A stretch of DNA of 64,000 nt from Bacteroidales bacterium (lineage in GTDB: Bacteria; Bacteroidota; Bacteroidia; Bacteroidales; Muribaculaceae): positions 21,092 through 85,091 of the forward strand of contig JAAVFI010000028.1 of the NCBI GenBank assembly GCA_014800815.1. Direction: 5' to 3'. Positions 26,292 to 33,856 of the stretch are shown in pieces (positions within the stretch are counted from its first letter, which is position 1; every line of letters starts with the position of its first letter). Position numbers and translations under genes: made by a program. The notes beneath the pieces are model-generated. The model made no database searches. It was not told the origin of the DNA and saw only the letters and a list, made by a program, of their open reading frames with translations.

Positions 26292-27304
26292 AATTCAATC
26301 AGTTCATCGGCTCCATAAGTACGTTTGGCAACTTTGCCAAGTACTTCATCATACAGCATAGGAGATATACCTGTACCGGGACGTTTTACTGTTATATTAT
26401 CTTCCGAAAAAATTTCACCTTCATTGATAGCCCTTGCCGCAACAATACTTTTACGAGCTACTGCAATATTTTTTCGTTCTGAATCTGTTACTCTTTTTTC
26501 TGTATGACCGATAGCTTCTTCTATATGCCTTATAGAATCAACCATGGCCTTGAGTTCTATAGGATCTAATGATGCCACATGATCAGGCCCGGGCAGCGTT
26601 TTATCCAGCGTGAAATGTTTCTCAATAACTGAAGCACCGAGACTAACTGCAGCCAAAGCTACTTCAATACCTTTAGTATGGTCGCTATAACCTATCTTGG
26701 TACCAAAGGCTTTCTTCAAAGTCTCCATTGCCAGCAGATTTACATCGGAATAGGGAGTGGGATACTCTGTATTGCAATGAAGCAAGGTTATATCTTGCGT
26801 AGATAAGCCTCCTTTATACAGCACATCAACGGCTTGCTCCACTTCTCCTAATGTTGACATTCCTGTCGACATTATAACCGGGACATGCAGATTGGCGATT
26901 TTCCGCAAATATGGAAGATTTGTAATCTCACCAGAAGGTATTTTCATATAGTCCATTCCAATGGACGCAAGAAAATCAACACTGTCAAGATCGAATGGCG
27001 TTGACAAAAACTTTATTCCTGATTTTTTGCAATAATCATTTAAAGAGACAAAATCCTGAAACGACAGTTCTAATGATTTAAGCATATTCAGCTGAGAATC
27101 ATCACCGTCATTATAAGACGCCAGATTTTTCTTTTGATACTCAGCCTGCGGAGCATATCGGTTAACTATATTTTGGGCCTTAAAAGTCTGGAATTTAATG
27201 TAGTCTACACCACAGACATTCGCTGTATCAATCATCTTAATGGCTCTGTCATATGAACCATTATGATTTACTCCGGCCTCAGCTATAATTAAAACTCTAT
27301 CCAT
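26288..27304 (-). CDS. neuB: Nonulosonic acid synthase (NeuB/LegI type) with SAF domain
   Basis: 338 residues. The TIM-barrel synthase region begins with IIAEAGVNHNGSYDRAIKMI (6-25). It holds DYIKFQTFKA, FLSTPFDLDSVDFL, MKIPSGEITNLPYLRKIA, VIMSTGMSTLGEVEQAV, LLHCNTEYPTPYSDVNLLAM and GYSDHTKGIEVALAAVSLGA. A C-terminal antifreeze-like SAF domain (about 280-338, SIVAARAINEGEIFSEDNIT) completes the subunit. The enzyme condenses PEP with a 6-carbon N-acyl sugar to give a 9-carbon acid. It starts one base after the acetyltransferase stop. Length and motifs suit either N-acetylneuraminate or diacetyllegionaminate synthase; the neighbourhood favours the latter. Confidence 0.93.
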   Translation of the reverse strand: MDRVLIIAEAGVNHNGSYDRAIKMIDTANVCGVDYIKFQTFKAQNIVNRYAPQAEYQKKNLASYNDGDDSQLNMLKSLELSFQDFVSLNDYCKKSGIKFLSTPFDLDSVDFLASIGMDYMKIPSGEITNLPYLRKIANLHVPVIMSTGMSTLGEVEQAVDVLYKGGLSTQDITLLHCNTEYPTPYSDVNLLAMETLKKAFGTKIGYSDHTKGIEVALAAVSLGASVIEKHFTLDKTLPGPDHVASLDPIELKAMVDSIRHIEEAIGHTEKRVTDSERKNIAVARKSIVAARAINEGEIFSEDNITVKRPGTGISPMLYDEVLGKVAKRTYGADELIEL

Positions 27305-28003
27305 TTATCTGATTCTTTTTGCAGGAATACCCACATAAGTACCCGCAGTTAGAATATTTTCAGTAAGTACACTGCCGGCACCCAGAATTGTTCTGCCTGA
27401 AACAGACAAGCCATTACTTACAATGGCTCCGCTACCGACAAAAACTCCGTTGCCAATACTGCAATCTCCATTTATTAAGGCTCCGGTAGAGATATGGCTG
27501 TAGTCACCGATTACTGTATCATGCTCTATGCAAGACAATGTATTTACTATACACCCAACGCCTACGGAAGCGCCGGCATTGACACACGCGTTGTGGAGCA
27601 CCACAGTTCCTTCTCCGATATGAGCATACCTGGAGACATTAGCGGTAGAGGCTATCACGGTTCCGAATTGTCCTCCACATTCCTTAATGAATTTATGAAG
27701 CTCAATCCTTCTTTCGGGGTTCTTAATAAAGCCAAGGGTAACGACAAAATCGAAGTCTTCAACGAATTTTGGAATGGAATCGTCACTACCGACAAATCTA
27801 ATTCCGAGGCATTCATCTCCCAGAAATTCAGGCATATCAATAATACCTGCAATTTCTACTCCGGAGCTATGAGCCGCCTCGATCACCGATTTGCAGTGAC
27901 CTCCGCCCCCTACAAGAATCAACGGCCGTTTCACGTTCTCTATCGAGTTTAAGACTTTATTACATCTTTTGATCGAGGTTCTTTCCCTTTTCCTCGTGCA
28001 CAA
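27305..28003 (-). CDS. NeuD/PglD/LegH-type sugar acetyltransferase
   Basis: Up to 232 residues. A PglD-type N-terminal Rossmann domain (RPLILVGGGGHCKSVIEAAH) is followed by a left-handed beta-helix of hexapeptide repeats (GEGTVVLHNACVNAGASVGV, then IEHDTVIGDYSHISTGALIN) with the catalytic-type His in CIEHD. It ends in TYVGIPAKRIR. The ATG at 28,003 makes it overlap the dehydratase gene by 44 bases; an in-frame GTG at 27,934 (VKRPLILVGGG), just after that gene, may be the true start. In nonulosonate pathways this enzyme N-acetylates the 4-amino sugar (LegH/PglD) or O-acetylates the product (NeuD). No aminotransferase is present to make a 4-amino substrate. Confidence 0.85.
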   Translation of the reverse strand: MCTRKRERTSIKRCNKVLNSIENVKRPLILVGGGGHCKSVIEAAHSSGVEIAGIIDMPEFLGDECLGIRFVGSDDSIPKFVEDFDFVVTLGFIKNPERRIELHKFIKECGGQFGTVIASTANVSRYAHIGEGTVVLHNACVNAGASVGVGCIVNTLSCIEHDTVIGDYSHISTGALINGDCSIGNGVFVGSGAIVSNGLSVSGRTILGAGSVLTENILTAGTYVGIPAKRIR

Positions 28004-29162
28004 AATTAGGTAAGAAATCTTTCAGACACTCCACAACTTGAGCCTTAGTGAAAGTTCTGTCAGAAAATAGCGTCTCCAGAGATTTTATAAATGATTCAAC
28101 CTCAGCTTTCTGGCGATGTTCAGATTTTGTAATGACTCCAAGAGCATTAAATCTTTCACAATCCGATTCTTCTCCGTCGACAACAAACTCTTCGAAATCT
28201 TTTTCGCCGGTTGTATCACTGTTGAAATAGAATACAGGGTAGTCTTTACCGGGCAAATTACCTACTGCAAAGGTCTTGGCGTCTGTATCCGATGAGCATT
28301 CATGCTTGCAATAGCCCATTTCACGGACGAAATCATCACATATCGCCGAGAAGGTTTTCATTGATTTTTCCTCCAGTTTAGGGAAAAATACCTCTCCATT
28401 ATTGCCCAATATGCAGGCGAGCATACATATCTGGCCACTCTCTTCCATAGATACAAAATATCTGCGGACGTCTTTAGGTGCTACAAGCGGTTGATTCTTC
28501 ATCATTCGATCAAAGAAACTTGCAGGAAGTGAGCCATTGGAGAATGCTACATTGGCAAATCTGGCTGTCGTAACTTTAAAATTCGAACGATAAGCCATTA
28601 TAAGGTCCTCCATAACCCTCTTTGATGCACCCATTACATTTACAGGATTAGCAGCCTTATCTGTGGAGACACAGAAGAAGTGACGGGGAGGAATCTCACA
28701 AAGCAAATCCAAAAGATGCTTTGCCTTAATTATATTGTTTTTAAGTAACGCTTCTACCGAATACTTGTCTTTTTCGCTACGGACGTGCTTATGTGCAGAA
28801 AAATTAGCGACAATATCGAATCCTCCGTGATCTCTGAATATATCTTCGAATATTGGATCGGCAAAGTCAAGTGTATACGTCAAATATGTTTCAGGCACCT
28901 CGATGTCCGAACTTGAACGAAGATCTCGAGTAAGTTCTGCCAATCCATTCTCATTGAGATCTATAACAACTAACTTGCCAGGACGAAATTTTAGTACGGC
29001 TTTAATAAATGAGGAACCTATAGAACCGGCACCACCTATAACCAGTACGGATTTACCCTCTATTTCTTTGGTTAATCTGTCGTGATTACGACAGATATCT
29101 TCATTAAACAGGCTCGTCTCTCGCTCTATTACAAACCGTTTTACAAACTTATCTAAATCCAT
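27960..29162 (-). CDS. FlaA1/CapD-type nucleotide-sugar 4,6-dehydratase (SDR family)
   Basis: 400 residues. NAD-binding Rossmann motif SVLVIGGAGSIGSSFIKAVL (about 38-57). A FlaA1-like core follows (IVANFSAHKHVRSEKDKYSV, FFCVSTDKAANPVNVMGASK, with the Y-less MGASKR variant of the SDR active site also seen in FlaA1/CapD proteins). Next come TARFANVAFSNGSLPASFFD, then MKNQPLVAPKDVRRYFVSME. The C-terminal 100 residues are an uncharacterised extension. It would convert UDP- or GDP-GlcNAc to the 4-keto-6-deoxy sugar as the first step of the nonulosonate branch. It is the first biosynthetic gene after upxY, 12 bases from its stop. Confidence 0.85.
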   Translation of the reverse strand: MDLDKFVKRFVIERETSLFNEDICRNHDRLTKEIEGKSVLVIGGAGSIGSSFIKAVLKFRPGKLVVIDLNENGLAELTRDLRSSSDIEVPETYLTYTLDFADPIFEDIFRDHGGFDIVANFSAHKHVRSEKDKYSVEALLKNNIIKAKHLLDLLCEIPPRHFFCVSTDKAANPVNVMGASKRVMEDLIMAYRSNFKVTTARFANVAFSNGSLPASFFDRMMKNQPLVAPKDVRRYFVSMEESGQICMLACILGNNGEVFFPKLEEKSMKTFSAICDDFVREMGYCKHECSSDTDAKTFAVGNLPGKDYPVFYFNSDTTGEKDFEEFVVDGEESDCERFNALGVITKSEHRQKAEVESFIKSLETLFSDRTFTKAQVVECLKDFLPNFVHEEKGKNLDQKM

Positions 29163-29174
29163 AATTTTCTATAT

Positions 29175-29768
29175 TCACACCCTCTCCACATCATTCGGGT
29201 CGATGGAGACCGTGGCGCCGCCTAGCATCGAGATGCTGACGGTGAGGCGGTGGGTGCCGTCGGAATTTTTCATTATTTCGCCTTCGAGGCCTTGGAAGTG
29301 GCCGCGGATAACTCTCACATTGTCACGGATTTTATATCGGGTCGGCTCGAAATACACGGGGGTGTCTGACTGGCCTAACATAAATTTCAGTCTGCGGATA
29401 TCGGTGTCGGGTACGGTGGCGGCGGGGGCGTTGAGGGTGCCGGTGTTGGCGCTCCTGTTGACCATAAACCTGCTGATATATGGCAGTGAGACTATTTCGC
29501 GACGCTGCTTCTCGGTGGTGCGGATGAATACTACCGACGTTATTACGATACGGTCGATCATTTTGCGCTTGCCGTTCTTCCATACATGCATCTCTTTTTG
29601 GGAGGCGACAAAGCTTTCGTAGCCGAGTTTCTGCAGTTTTTCCGACACGGATTTCTCGTGCCGCGGACCGACTACAGCCACGTACCATTTGGCTTCCGGT
29701 AAGCCTACGGCGCCGTCAGTGCTCAAGGGCTCTGCCGTAACACGATTGGTTATCAATCCTTTAGACAT
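29175..29768 (-). CDS. UpxY-type NusG-family antiterminator of the polysaccharide operon
   Basis: About 197 residues from the ATG at 29,768; a longer frame would start at a TTG at 29,801. The NGN domain (KWYVAVVGPRHEKSVSEKLQ at about 28-47, then DRIVITSVVFIRTT) is followed by a linker and a C-terminal KOW domain (YKIRDNVRVIRGHFQGLEGE, then NDVERV). Bacteroides UpxY proteins bind the leader of their own operon and prevent premature termination; the gene is normally promoter-proximal, as here. In Bacteroides it is usually followed by upxZ, whose product inhibits other UpxY proteins. Here the dehydratase gene follows directly, with no upxZ. Confidence 0.9.
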   Translation of the reverse strand: MSKGLITNRVTAEPLSTDGAVGLPEAKWYVAVVGPRHEKSVSEKLQKLGYESFVASQKEMHVWKNGKRKMIDRIVITSVVFIRTTEKQRREIVSLPYISRFMVNRSANTGTLNAPAATVPDTDIRRLKFMLGQSDTPVYFEPTRYKIRDNVRVIRGHFQGLEGEIMKNSDGTHRLTVSISMLGGATVSIDPNDVERV

Positions 29769-29821
29769 TTTTAATATAGTCTCAGTGACAATGGCTGTCA
29801 AACAAAATATTTATAACTCTC

Positions 29822-29851
29822 ACAAAGTTACGAATTTATTCCTACACTCAA
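29822..29851 (-). promoter_or_regulatory. Promoter of the polysaccharide operon
   Basis: On the minus strand, TTG (29,849-29,851), an 18-base spacer and TAACTTTGT (29,822-29,830) fit the Bacteroidetes consensus. The upxY ATG lies about 54 bases downstream of the -7 box. No inverted repeats flank the box, so the promoter appears fixed rather than invertible. Confidence 0.72.
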
Positions 29852-29955
29852 TTACTCGGTGTTAATTTTTCTCAACAATTTTTTGATAAGAAAATGTTAC
29901 AGCGCGCCGAGGGGCTTATTCTCAATTCATTGGCTTAATTCTGCTATATTATTAC

Positions 29956-29964
29956 TATTTTTGC
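29956..29964 (+). promoter_or_regulatory. Putative -7 box for the GNAT gene
   Basis: TATTTTTGC matches TAnnTTTG and lies 36 bases before the ATG. A TTG at 29,930-29,932 is three or four bases too far away for an ideal -33 element. Confidence 0.4.
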
Positions 29965-30000
29965 ACTCTAATTCATCAAAACTCTTAATTTTAGCGGTTT

Positions 30001-30849
30001 ATGGAAATACGGTCTCTCGGCAATATTGATTTTGATACTCTTTTCGAGGCTTTTGAGAGTGCTTTTGGCGACTATGCGGTTAAGTTTGAGAAGGAGGAGG
30101 TGCGGGCGATGCTCGTAAGGCGCGGTTTCAATCCCAATCTTTCGTTCGGGGCTTTCGACGGCGACAGACTTGTGGCTTTTATCTTCAACGGCACGGGGAT
30201 GTTTGAGGGTGTGCCGACGGCTTATGATACCGGTACGGGTACTGTGAGCGGGTATCGCGGACGCGGTCTGGCAAAGGAGATTTTCAGCTATGCCCTACCC
30301 TACTTGCGCGAGGCGGGCATCAGGCAGTATGTTCTTGAGGTGCTTCAGGACAATGAGCGGGCTATCTCGGTATATCGTGCGGCGGGGCTTGGCGTGCGCC
30401 GTGAACTCAAATGTTTCAGGCAGGAGAAAGCCAAGGTAGCGGTATCGCGATTTGCCGACGAATCGGTGACGGTGAAAGTCATCGGGACCGATGAGGTGCT
30501 GAGGCATAGGGATTTCTGCGACTTCAAGCCTTCGTGGCAGAACACCGGCGAGTCGATAGTGCGGGCCGGTAATTCGGTGATATGCATCGGCGCGTATTCA
30601 GCCGGCGAACTCGCGGGCTACTGCGTATTCGACCCGGCGACGGGCGATATCACTCAGATAGCCGTCGGTGGGCAGCATCGCAATCGTGGCATCGGGAGTC
30701 GTCTCTTAGCCGAGACTGTTGCCCGCATAAGGTGCGAGGGTATAAAGGTGCTGAATGTCTGCGAGAGCGACACTTCGCTGGCCAAGTTCCTGATTTCGCA
30801 CAATATACCCGAGAGTCTCTGCCAATATGAGATGAGCATGCAGATATAG
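30001..30849 (+). CDS. Tandem GNAT-domain N-acetyltransferase
   Basis: 282 residues with two GNAT modules. The first (about 1-140) carries the acetyl-CoA loop GTVSGYRGRGLAKEIFSYAL and QYVLEVLQDNERAISVYRAA. The second (about 155-282) has ITQIAVGGQHRNRGIGSRLL, matching the Q/RxxGxG/A pyrophosphate-binding motif. Both motifs appear intact, which is notable since one copy is often degenerate in tandem GNAT proteins. No neighbour gives a substrate clue; the gene is monocistronic and divergent from upxY. The substrate is unknown, probably a small amine or amino acid. Confidence 0.87.
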   Translation: MEIRSLGNIDFDTLFEAFESAFGDYAVKFEKEEVRAMLVRRGFNPNLSFGAFDGDRLVAFIFNGTGMFEGVPTAYDTGTGTVSGYRGRGLAKEIFSYALPYLREAGIRQYVLEVLQDNERAISVYRAAGLGVRRELKCFRQEKAKVAVSRFADESVTVKVIGTDEVLRHRDFCDFKPSWQNTGESIVRAGNSVICIGAYSAGELAGYCVFDPATGDITQIAVGGQHRNRGIGSRLLAETVARIRCEGIKVLNVCESDTSLAKFLISHNIPESLCQYEMSMQI

Positions 30850-30929
30850 TTCATCGGTGAGAATCAGTTGTTTATCGACATATTAAGGCTGTTTATCTAT
30901 ACTACCCGTTCAGGCGAGATTATTATACC

Positions 30930-30938
30930 TATCTTTGC
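30930..30938 (+). promoter_or_regulatory. Putative -7 box for the small Spy-like gene
   Basis: TATCTTTGC, 27 bases before the ATG at 30,966, matches TAnnTTTG. A clear -33 element is not seen. Confidence 0.45.
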
Positions 30939-30965
30939 GGCAACAACATCGAAAACATCACAGAT

Positions 30966-31481
30966 ATGAGAAAACTGATTTTTATTCTAACGGTACTTAT
31001 CGCGGCTGCAGGGTTGAATCTATCGGCACAAGAGCCCCAACGCCGTCACGCACCGGTTGATATCAAGACTCTGACTTATCAGCAGACCGACGAAGTGCGT
31101 AATGCGCTCGGACTCGACCAAAAGCTCTTCGACAAAGTATATAAGGAATACAAGAAATACAACGAGGCTGTATATGGCAGCCTCACCCCGCAGCGTCAGG
31201 GTCCACCTCCCGGGGGCGGACACCGCGGTCCCGGAATGGGTGGAGGCCGTCCGCATGGCGGTCAGCCCGGCATGGGCCACAACCACGAGGGCCCTCGCAT
31301 GCGCCCGGGAGTCAATCCCGAGGAGCAGGCAAAGACTATAGCCAAGCAGGAGGAAAAGCTCTCGAAGGCAATGAAAAAGATACTGAAGACTCCCGTAGCT
31401 TTCGATAAATGGCAGAAGATACGCATGCGTCAGATCGAAGCGGCCAAACCGAAACCTGCGCCAAACAGACCGCATAGATAA
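30966..31481 (+). CDS. Small secreted Spy/DUF4890-like protein with Gly/Pro/His-rich middle
   Basis: 171 residues. A signal peptide (MRKLIFILTVLIAAAGLNLSA) is followed by a helical region (TDEVRNALGLDQKLFDKVYK). A low-complexity stretch rich in Gly, Pro, His and Met comes next (about 79-116, PPPGGGHRGPGMGGGRPHGG), then a second basic helix (EEKLSKAMKKILKTPVAFDK). The layout resembles periplasmic Spy/CpxP-like or DUF4890 proteins of Bacteroidetes, some linked to chaperone or metal-stress functions. The His/Met-rich insert could bind metal; this is inference. It precedes an FKBP-type isomerase, another folding factor, which has its own -7 box. Confidence 0.65.
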   Translation: MRKLIFILTVLIAAAGLNLSAQEPQRRHAPVDIKTLTYQQTDEVRNALGLDQKLFDKVYKEYKKYNEAVYGSLTPQRQGPPPGGGHRGPGMGGGRPHGGQPGMGHNHEGPRMRPGVNPEEQAKTIAKQEEKLSKAMKKILKTPVAFDKWQKIRMRQIEAAKPKPAPNRPHR

Positions 31482-31492
31482 GATTTATTAGC

Positions 31493-31500
31493 TATCTTTG
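31493..31500 (+). promoter_or_regulatory. Putative -7 box of the FKBP gene
   Basis: TATCTTTG lies 27 bases before the ATG at 31,528 and matches TAnnTTTG; no good -33 match. Confidence 0.4.
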
Positions 31501-31527
31501 TACTCCAAAACGATTTAATCAGTACAA

Positions 31528-31926
31528 ATGGCTAAACAGGAATACATACTCAAAAACCGGGAGTGGCTCGAATCTACCGCAGCCACTCCCGGTGTCCGTC
31601 TTCTCGATAAGGGAATCTACTATAAAGTAATCAAATCGGGCAACGCATCCGCCCCGTCGCCCAACCGCGGTAGCGTGGTGACCGTGCACTATACCGGCAA
31701 GACTATCAACGGTAAAACTTTCGACAGCAGCCGTGGCGGCGTAGCACCGGCCTTCCGTCTGCGCGAGCTCATTCCGGGGTGGATTATCGCCCTGCAGAAA
31801 ATGCACGTGGGCGACCGCTGGGAAATCTACATCCCCGCCGAGCAGGGCTACGGTAAGTTCAGCCAACCGGGAATACCCGGCGGCTCAACGCTGATTTTCG
31901 ACATCGAACTTTTAGGTGTAAACTGA
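31528..31926 (+). CDS. FKBP-type peptidyl-prolyl cis-trans isomerase
   Basis: 132 residues, a single FKBP domain without signal peptide. VVTVHYTGKTINGKTFDSS (about 50-68), then FRLRELIPGWIIALQKMHVG (about 78-97), RWEIYIPAEQGYGK and PGGSTLIFDIELLGVN give all core strands and the V-x-W-type active-site neighbourhood (PGWIIAL). It would catalyse X-Pro isomerisation during folding. The stop is nine bases from the stop of the convergent coaE gene. Confidence 0.93.
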   Translation: MAKQEYILKNREWLESTAATPGVRLLDKGIYYKVIKSGNASAPSPNRGSVVTVHYTGKTINGKTFDSSRGGVAPAFRLRELIPGWIIALQKMHVGDRWEIYIPAEQGYGKFSQPGIPGGSTLIFDIELLGVN

Positions 31927-31934
31927 TACGGGCG

Positions 31935-32516
31935 TCAACCGACCCCGAGAAGCGATACAATCCGAGGCAGAAGCGGAGTGATACCGTCGTTGACTACGAC
32001 GGTCCGCCGAGGCCTCGGTTCGTTTTCGGGTATATCGTAAGCCTGCGAGGCTATGCGGGCCTCGACCTGAGCGCGCGTGCAGCTGTTGCGCTTCATCACG
32101 CGGGCAATGCGTATATCTGTCGGAGCCGTCACTTCCCACTCTTCATCTACAATGCGGTTGAGTCCGCTCTGGTAGAGAATGGCAGTCTCAACGAAGCACA
32201 ATCGCTCGCCGAGACTCTCTGTCCACGCAAGCAAATCGGCCCTCACGGCCGCATGTACAATGGCATTGAGACGCTCAAGCATGAGAGCGTCGGCAAAAAC
32301 TATACGCGAGAGTTCACGGCGGTGTATCACGCCGTCGGCATCAACAGTCGTTTCGGAAATTTCTTCTATGAGACGCCGCTTAATGGCCTCGTCGGCATCC
32401 ATAAGGGCCTTTGCACGGCTGTCGCAGTCGTACACAGGGTAACCCATTGCCGCAAGTATGCGGCTGACAACCGACTTACCCGAACCGATACCGCCTGTAA
32501 TAGCTATCACCGGCAT
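31935..32516 (-). CDS. coaE: Dephospho-CoA kinase
   Basis: 193 residues (typical 190-210). P-loop ITGGIGSGKSVVSRIL (6-21), CDSRAKALM, the lid region and LNAIVHAAVRA are the CoaE hallmarks. It performs the last step of coenzyme A synthesis, phosphorylating the ribose 3'-OH. It is the last gene of the nusB-yajC-ybbR-coaE group and starts three bases after the YbbR gene stop. The type III pantothenate kinase coaX lies elsewhere in the window. Confidence 0.95.
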   Translation of the reverse strand: MPVIAITGGIGSGKSVVSRILAAMGYPVYDCDSRAKALMDADEAIKRRLIEEISETTVDADGVIHRRELSRIVFADALMLERLNAIVHAAVRADLLAWTESLGERLCFVETAILYQSGLNRIVDEEWEVTAPTDIRIARVMKRNSCTRAQVEARIASQAYDIPENEPRPRRTVVVNDGITPLLPRIVSLLGVG

Positions 32517-32518
32517 AA

Positions 32519-33493
32519 TCAGTGGCGTTCAATGATATACTCCGCGCTGTCGGCCGAAAGATACACATTCTGATACTTGGGCGGAACGTTGAGCAGCTGC
32601 AGCTTGACGTTGGTCGACTCATTGCGCTTAATAGTGCGATAGTCGGCCACAACTCTGAAGTGGCTCTCGCCGCTCTTATACTCGCTCAGCGGCACCATAT
32701 AGAATACGTCGATCTGAGCGGGGAAGGTGATGAGCTTGATATCGTCGGGCACATTCACCGGCTCGATTACCACTTTGCGGCTCTTGAAGATAAGCGGCTC
32801 CACCTCGAAAGTAATGTCAATACTGTCGGGAATTACGCGCGAACCCTTCGGGCCGATAAGGCGAACGCGTCGCGTAACGGTCTCCTCGATATCGGTGAGG
32901 CGTACGGGTTCGGTGGTGACGGTGTGAACGTTGTCCGGAATAACGTTGTCGGCGGTAAACACAAGCGCCGAATCGGCCGAGAGGCGCGGGCGCCCTACAA
33001 GTGCGGCCTGCGGACCGGCCATGACCTTATAGTCAGGCTCGATAAGCATACGGAAGCCGGCGTGAGTCGTAAAAGGGATTACGAGCGAGTCGGGCGAAAC
33101 CAGATTGACCTGCGAACCGCCCGTAGCATTGCGCACAAGGCCTTTCAAGTCGGCCGAGGAGAGCCTCATTGCGTTTCCGCTCCGAAAAGCGCGGAAGTCG
33201 ACATTTACCGTCGGCATATCGCCTATACTCATCTTTATCAGCTGAGTACCTTTGGCATTAAGGCTCACGGAGAGTGCCTCGGGGCCCTTCGAGATAAGAG
33301 TTATCGAGTCGGGTACATGGGTGATGCGCAGAGGCATGCGCACATCGTACTGCTCCTCCTCATTGAGCGAAAGCACACCCCACAAGATAGCCGAAATGAC
33401 CACAAAGGCCATAAACATCATTGCGTCGCGCCCCTTCTGGGAGCGCAGCGCAACGATAAATTTTCGGTATATGCGGGAGAGTGAGGAGCTCAT
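32519..33493 (-). CDS. YbbR-domain membrane-anchored protein
   Basis: 324 residues. A short cytosolic N-terminus and one transmembrane helix (MMFMAFVVISAILWGVLSL, about 25-43) are followed by YbbR-like beta-rich repeats (MPLRITHVPDSITLISKGPE, then VIEPVNVPDDIKLITFPAQI). In Bacteroidetes this protein commonly sits between yajC and coaE. In Firmicutes the homologue CdaR regulates a diadenylate cyclase; no cyclase is in this window. The role here is unknown. Confidence 0.85.
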   Translation of the reverse strand: MSSSLSRIYRKFIVALRSQKGRDAMMFMAFVVISAILWGVLSLNEEEQYDVRMPLRITHVPDSITLISKGPEALSVSLNAKGTQLIKMSIGDMPTVNVDFRAFRSGNAMRLSSADLKGLVRNATGGSQVNLVSPDSLVIPFTTHAGFRMLIEPDYKVMAGPQAALVGRPRLSADSALVFTADNVIPDNVHTVTTEPVRLTDIEETVTRRVRLIGPKGSRVIPDSIDITFEVEPLIFKSRKVVIEPVNVPDDIKLITFPAQIDVFYMVPLSEYKSGESHFRVVADYRTIKRNESTNVKLQLLNVPPKYQNVYLSADSAEYIIERH

Positions 33494-33509
33494 AGCTCGT
33501 CAGTCCGTA

Positions 33510-33836
33510 TTATTTCTGTTCGGAATTCTGAGTAGCCTGGTTTGCATCGTCGGCGGTAGGATATACCGAACCCTTGTCGATGCGGAGAGTCACGCCGTTG
33601 GCAACTTCGATAAGGAAAGTAGTATCCTTCACTTCCTTGATAGTACCGTAGATACCACCGGCGGTCACCACCTTGCTGCCTTTGTCGAGGCTTTCGCGGA
33701 ATTTACGGATTTCCTTCTGACGCTTCTGCTGAGGGCGAATCATGAAGAAGTAGAAGATTACGAAGAGGGCTACAATCATCAGGATGCTGCTTAAGCCGCC
33801 ACCCTGCTGGGCCTGGAGAAGGATGAAATTTGTCAT
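33510..33836 (-). CDS. yajC: Preprotein translocase subunit YajC
   Basis: 108 residues. One N-terminal transmembrane helix (LSSILMIVALFVIFYFFMI) followed by RPQQKRQKEI, the invariant YajC signature, and a small cytosolic domain (KVVTAGGIYGTIKEVKDTTF). YajC associates with SecDF and the Sec translocon. It is cotranscribed between nusB (20 bases upstream) and ybbR. Confidence 0.95.
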   Translation of the reverse strand: MTNFILLQAQQGGGLSSILMIVALFVIFYFFMIRPQQKRQKEIRKFRESLDKGSKVVTAGGIYGTIKEVKDTTFLIEVANGVTLRIDKGSVYPTADDANQATQNSEQK

Positions 33837-33856
33837 CGTATTAAACTGGTGTTAAA

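Noticed and set aside
29769..30000. Possible invertible promoter upstream of the polysaccharide operon
   Set aside because: I looked for paired inverted repeats flanking the TTG/TAACTTTGT promoter and found none of useful length, so phase variation here is unsupported.
32522..33484. 320-codon frame antisense to the YbbR gene
   Set aside because: Covers almost exactly the same interval as the YbbR gene on the opposite strand and shows no protein-like features.
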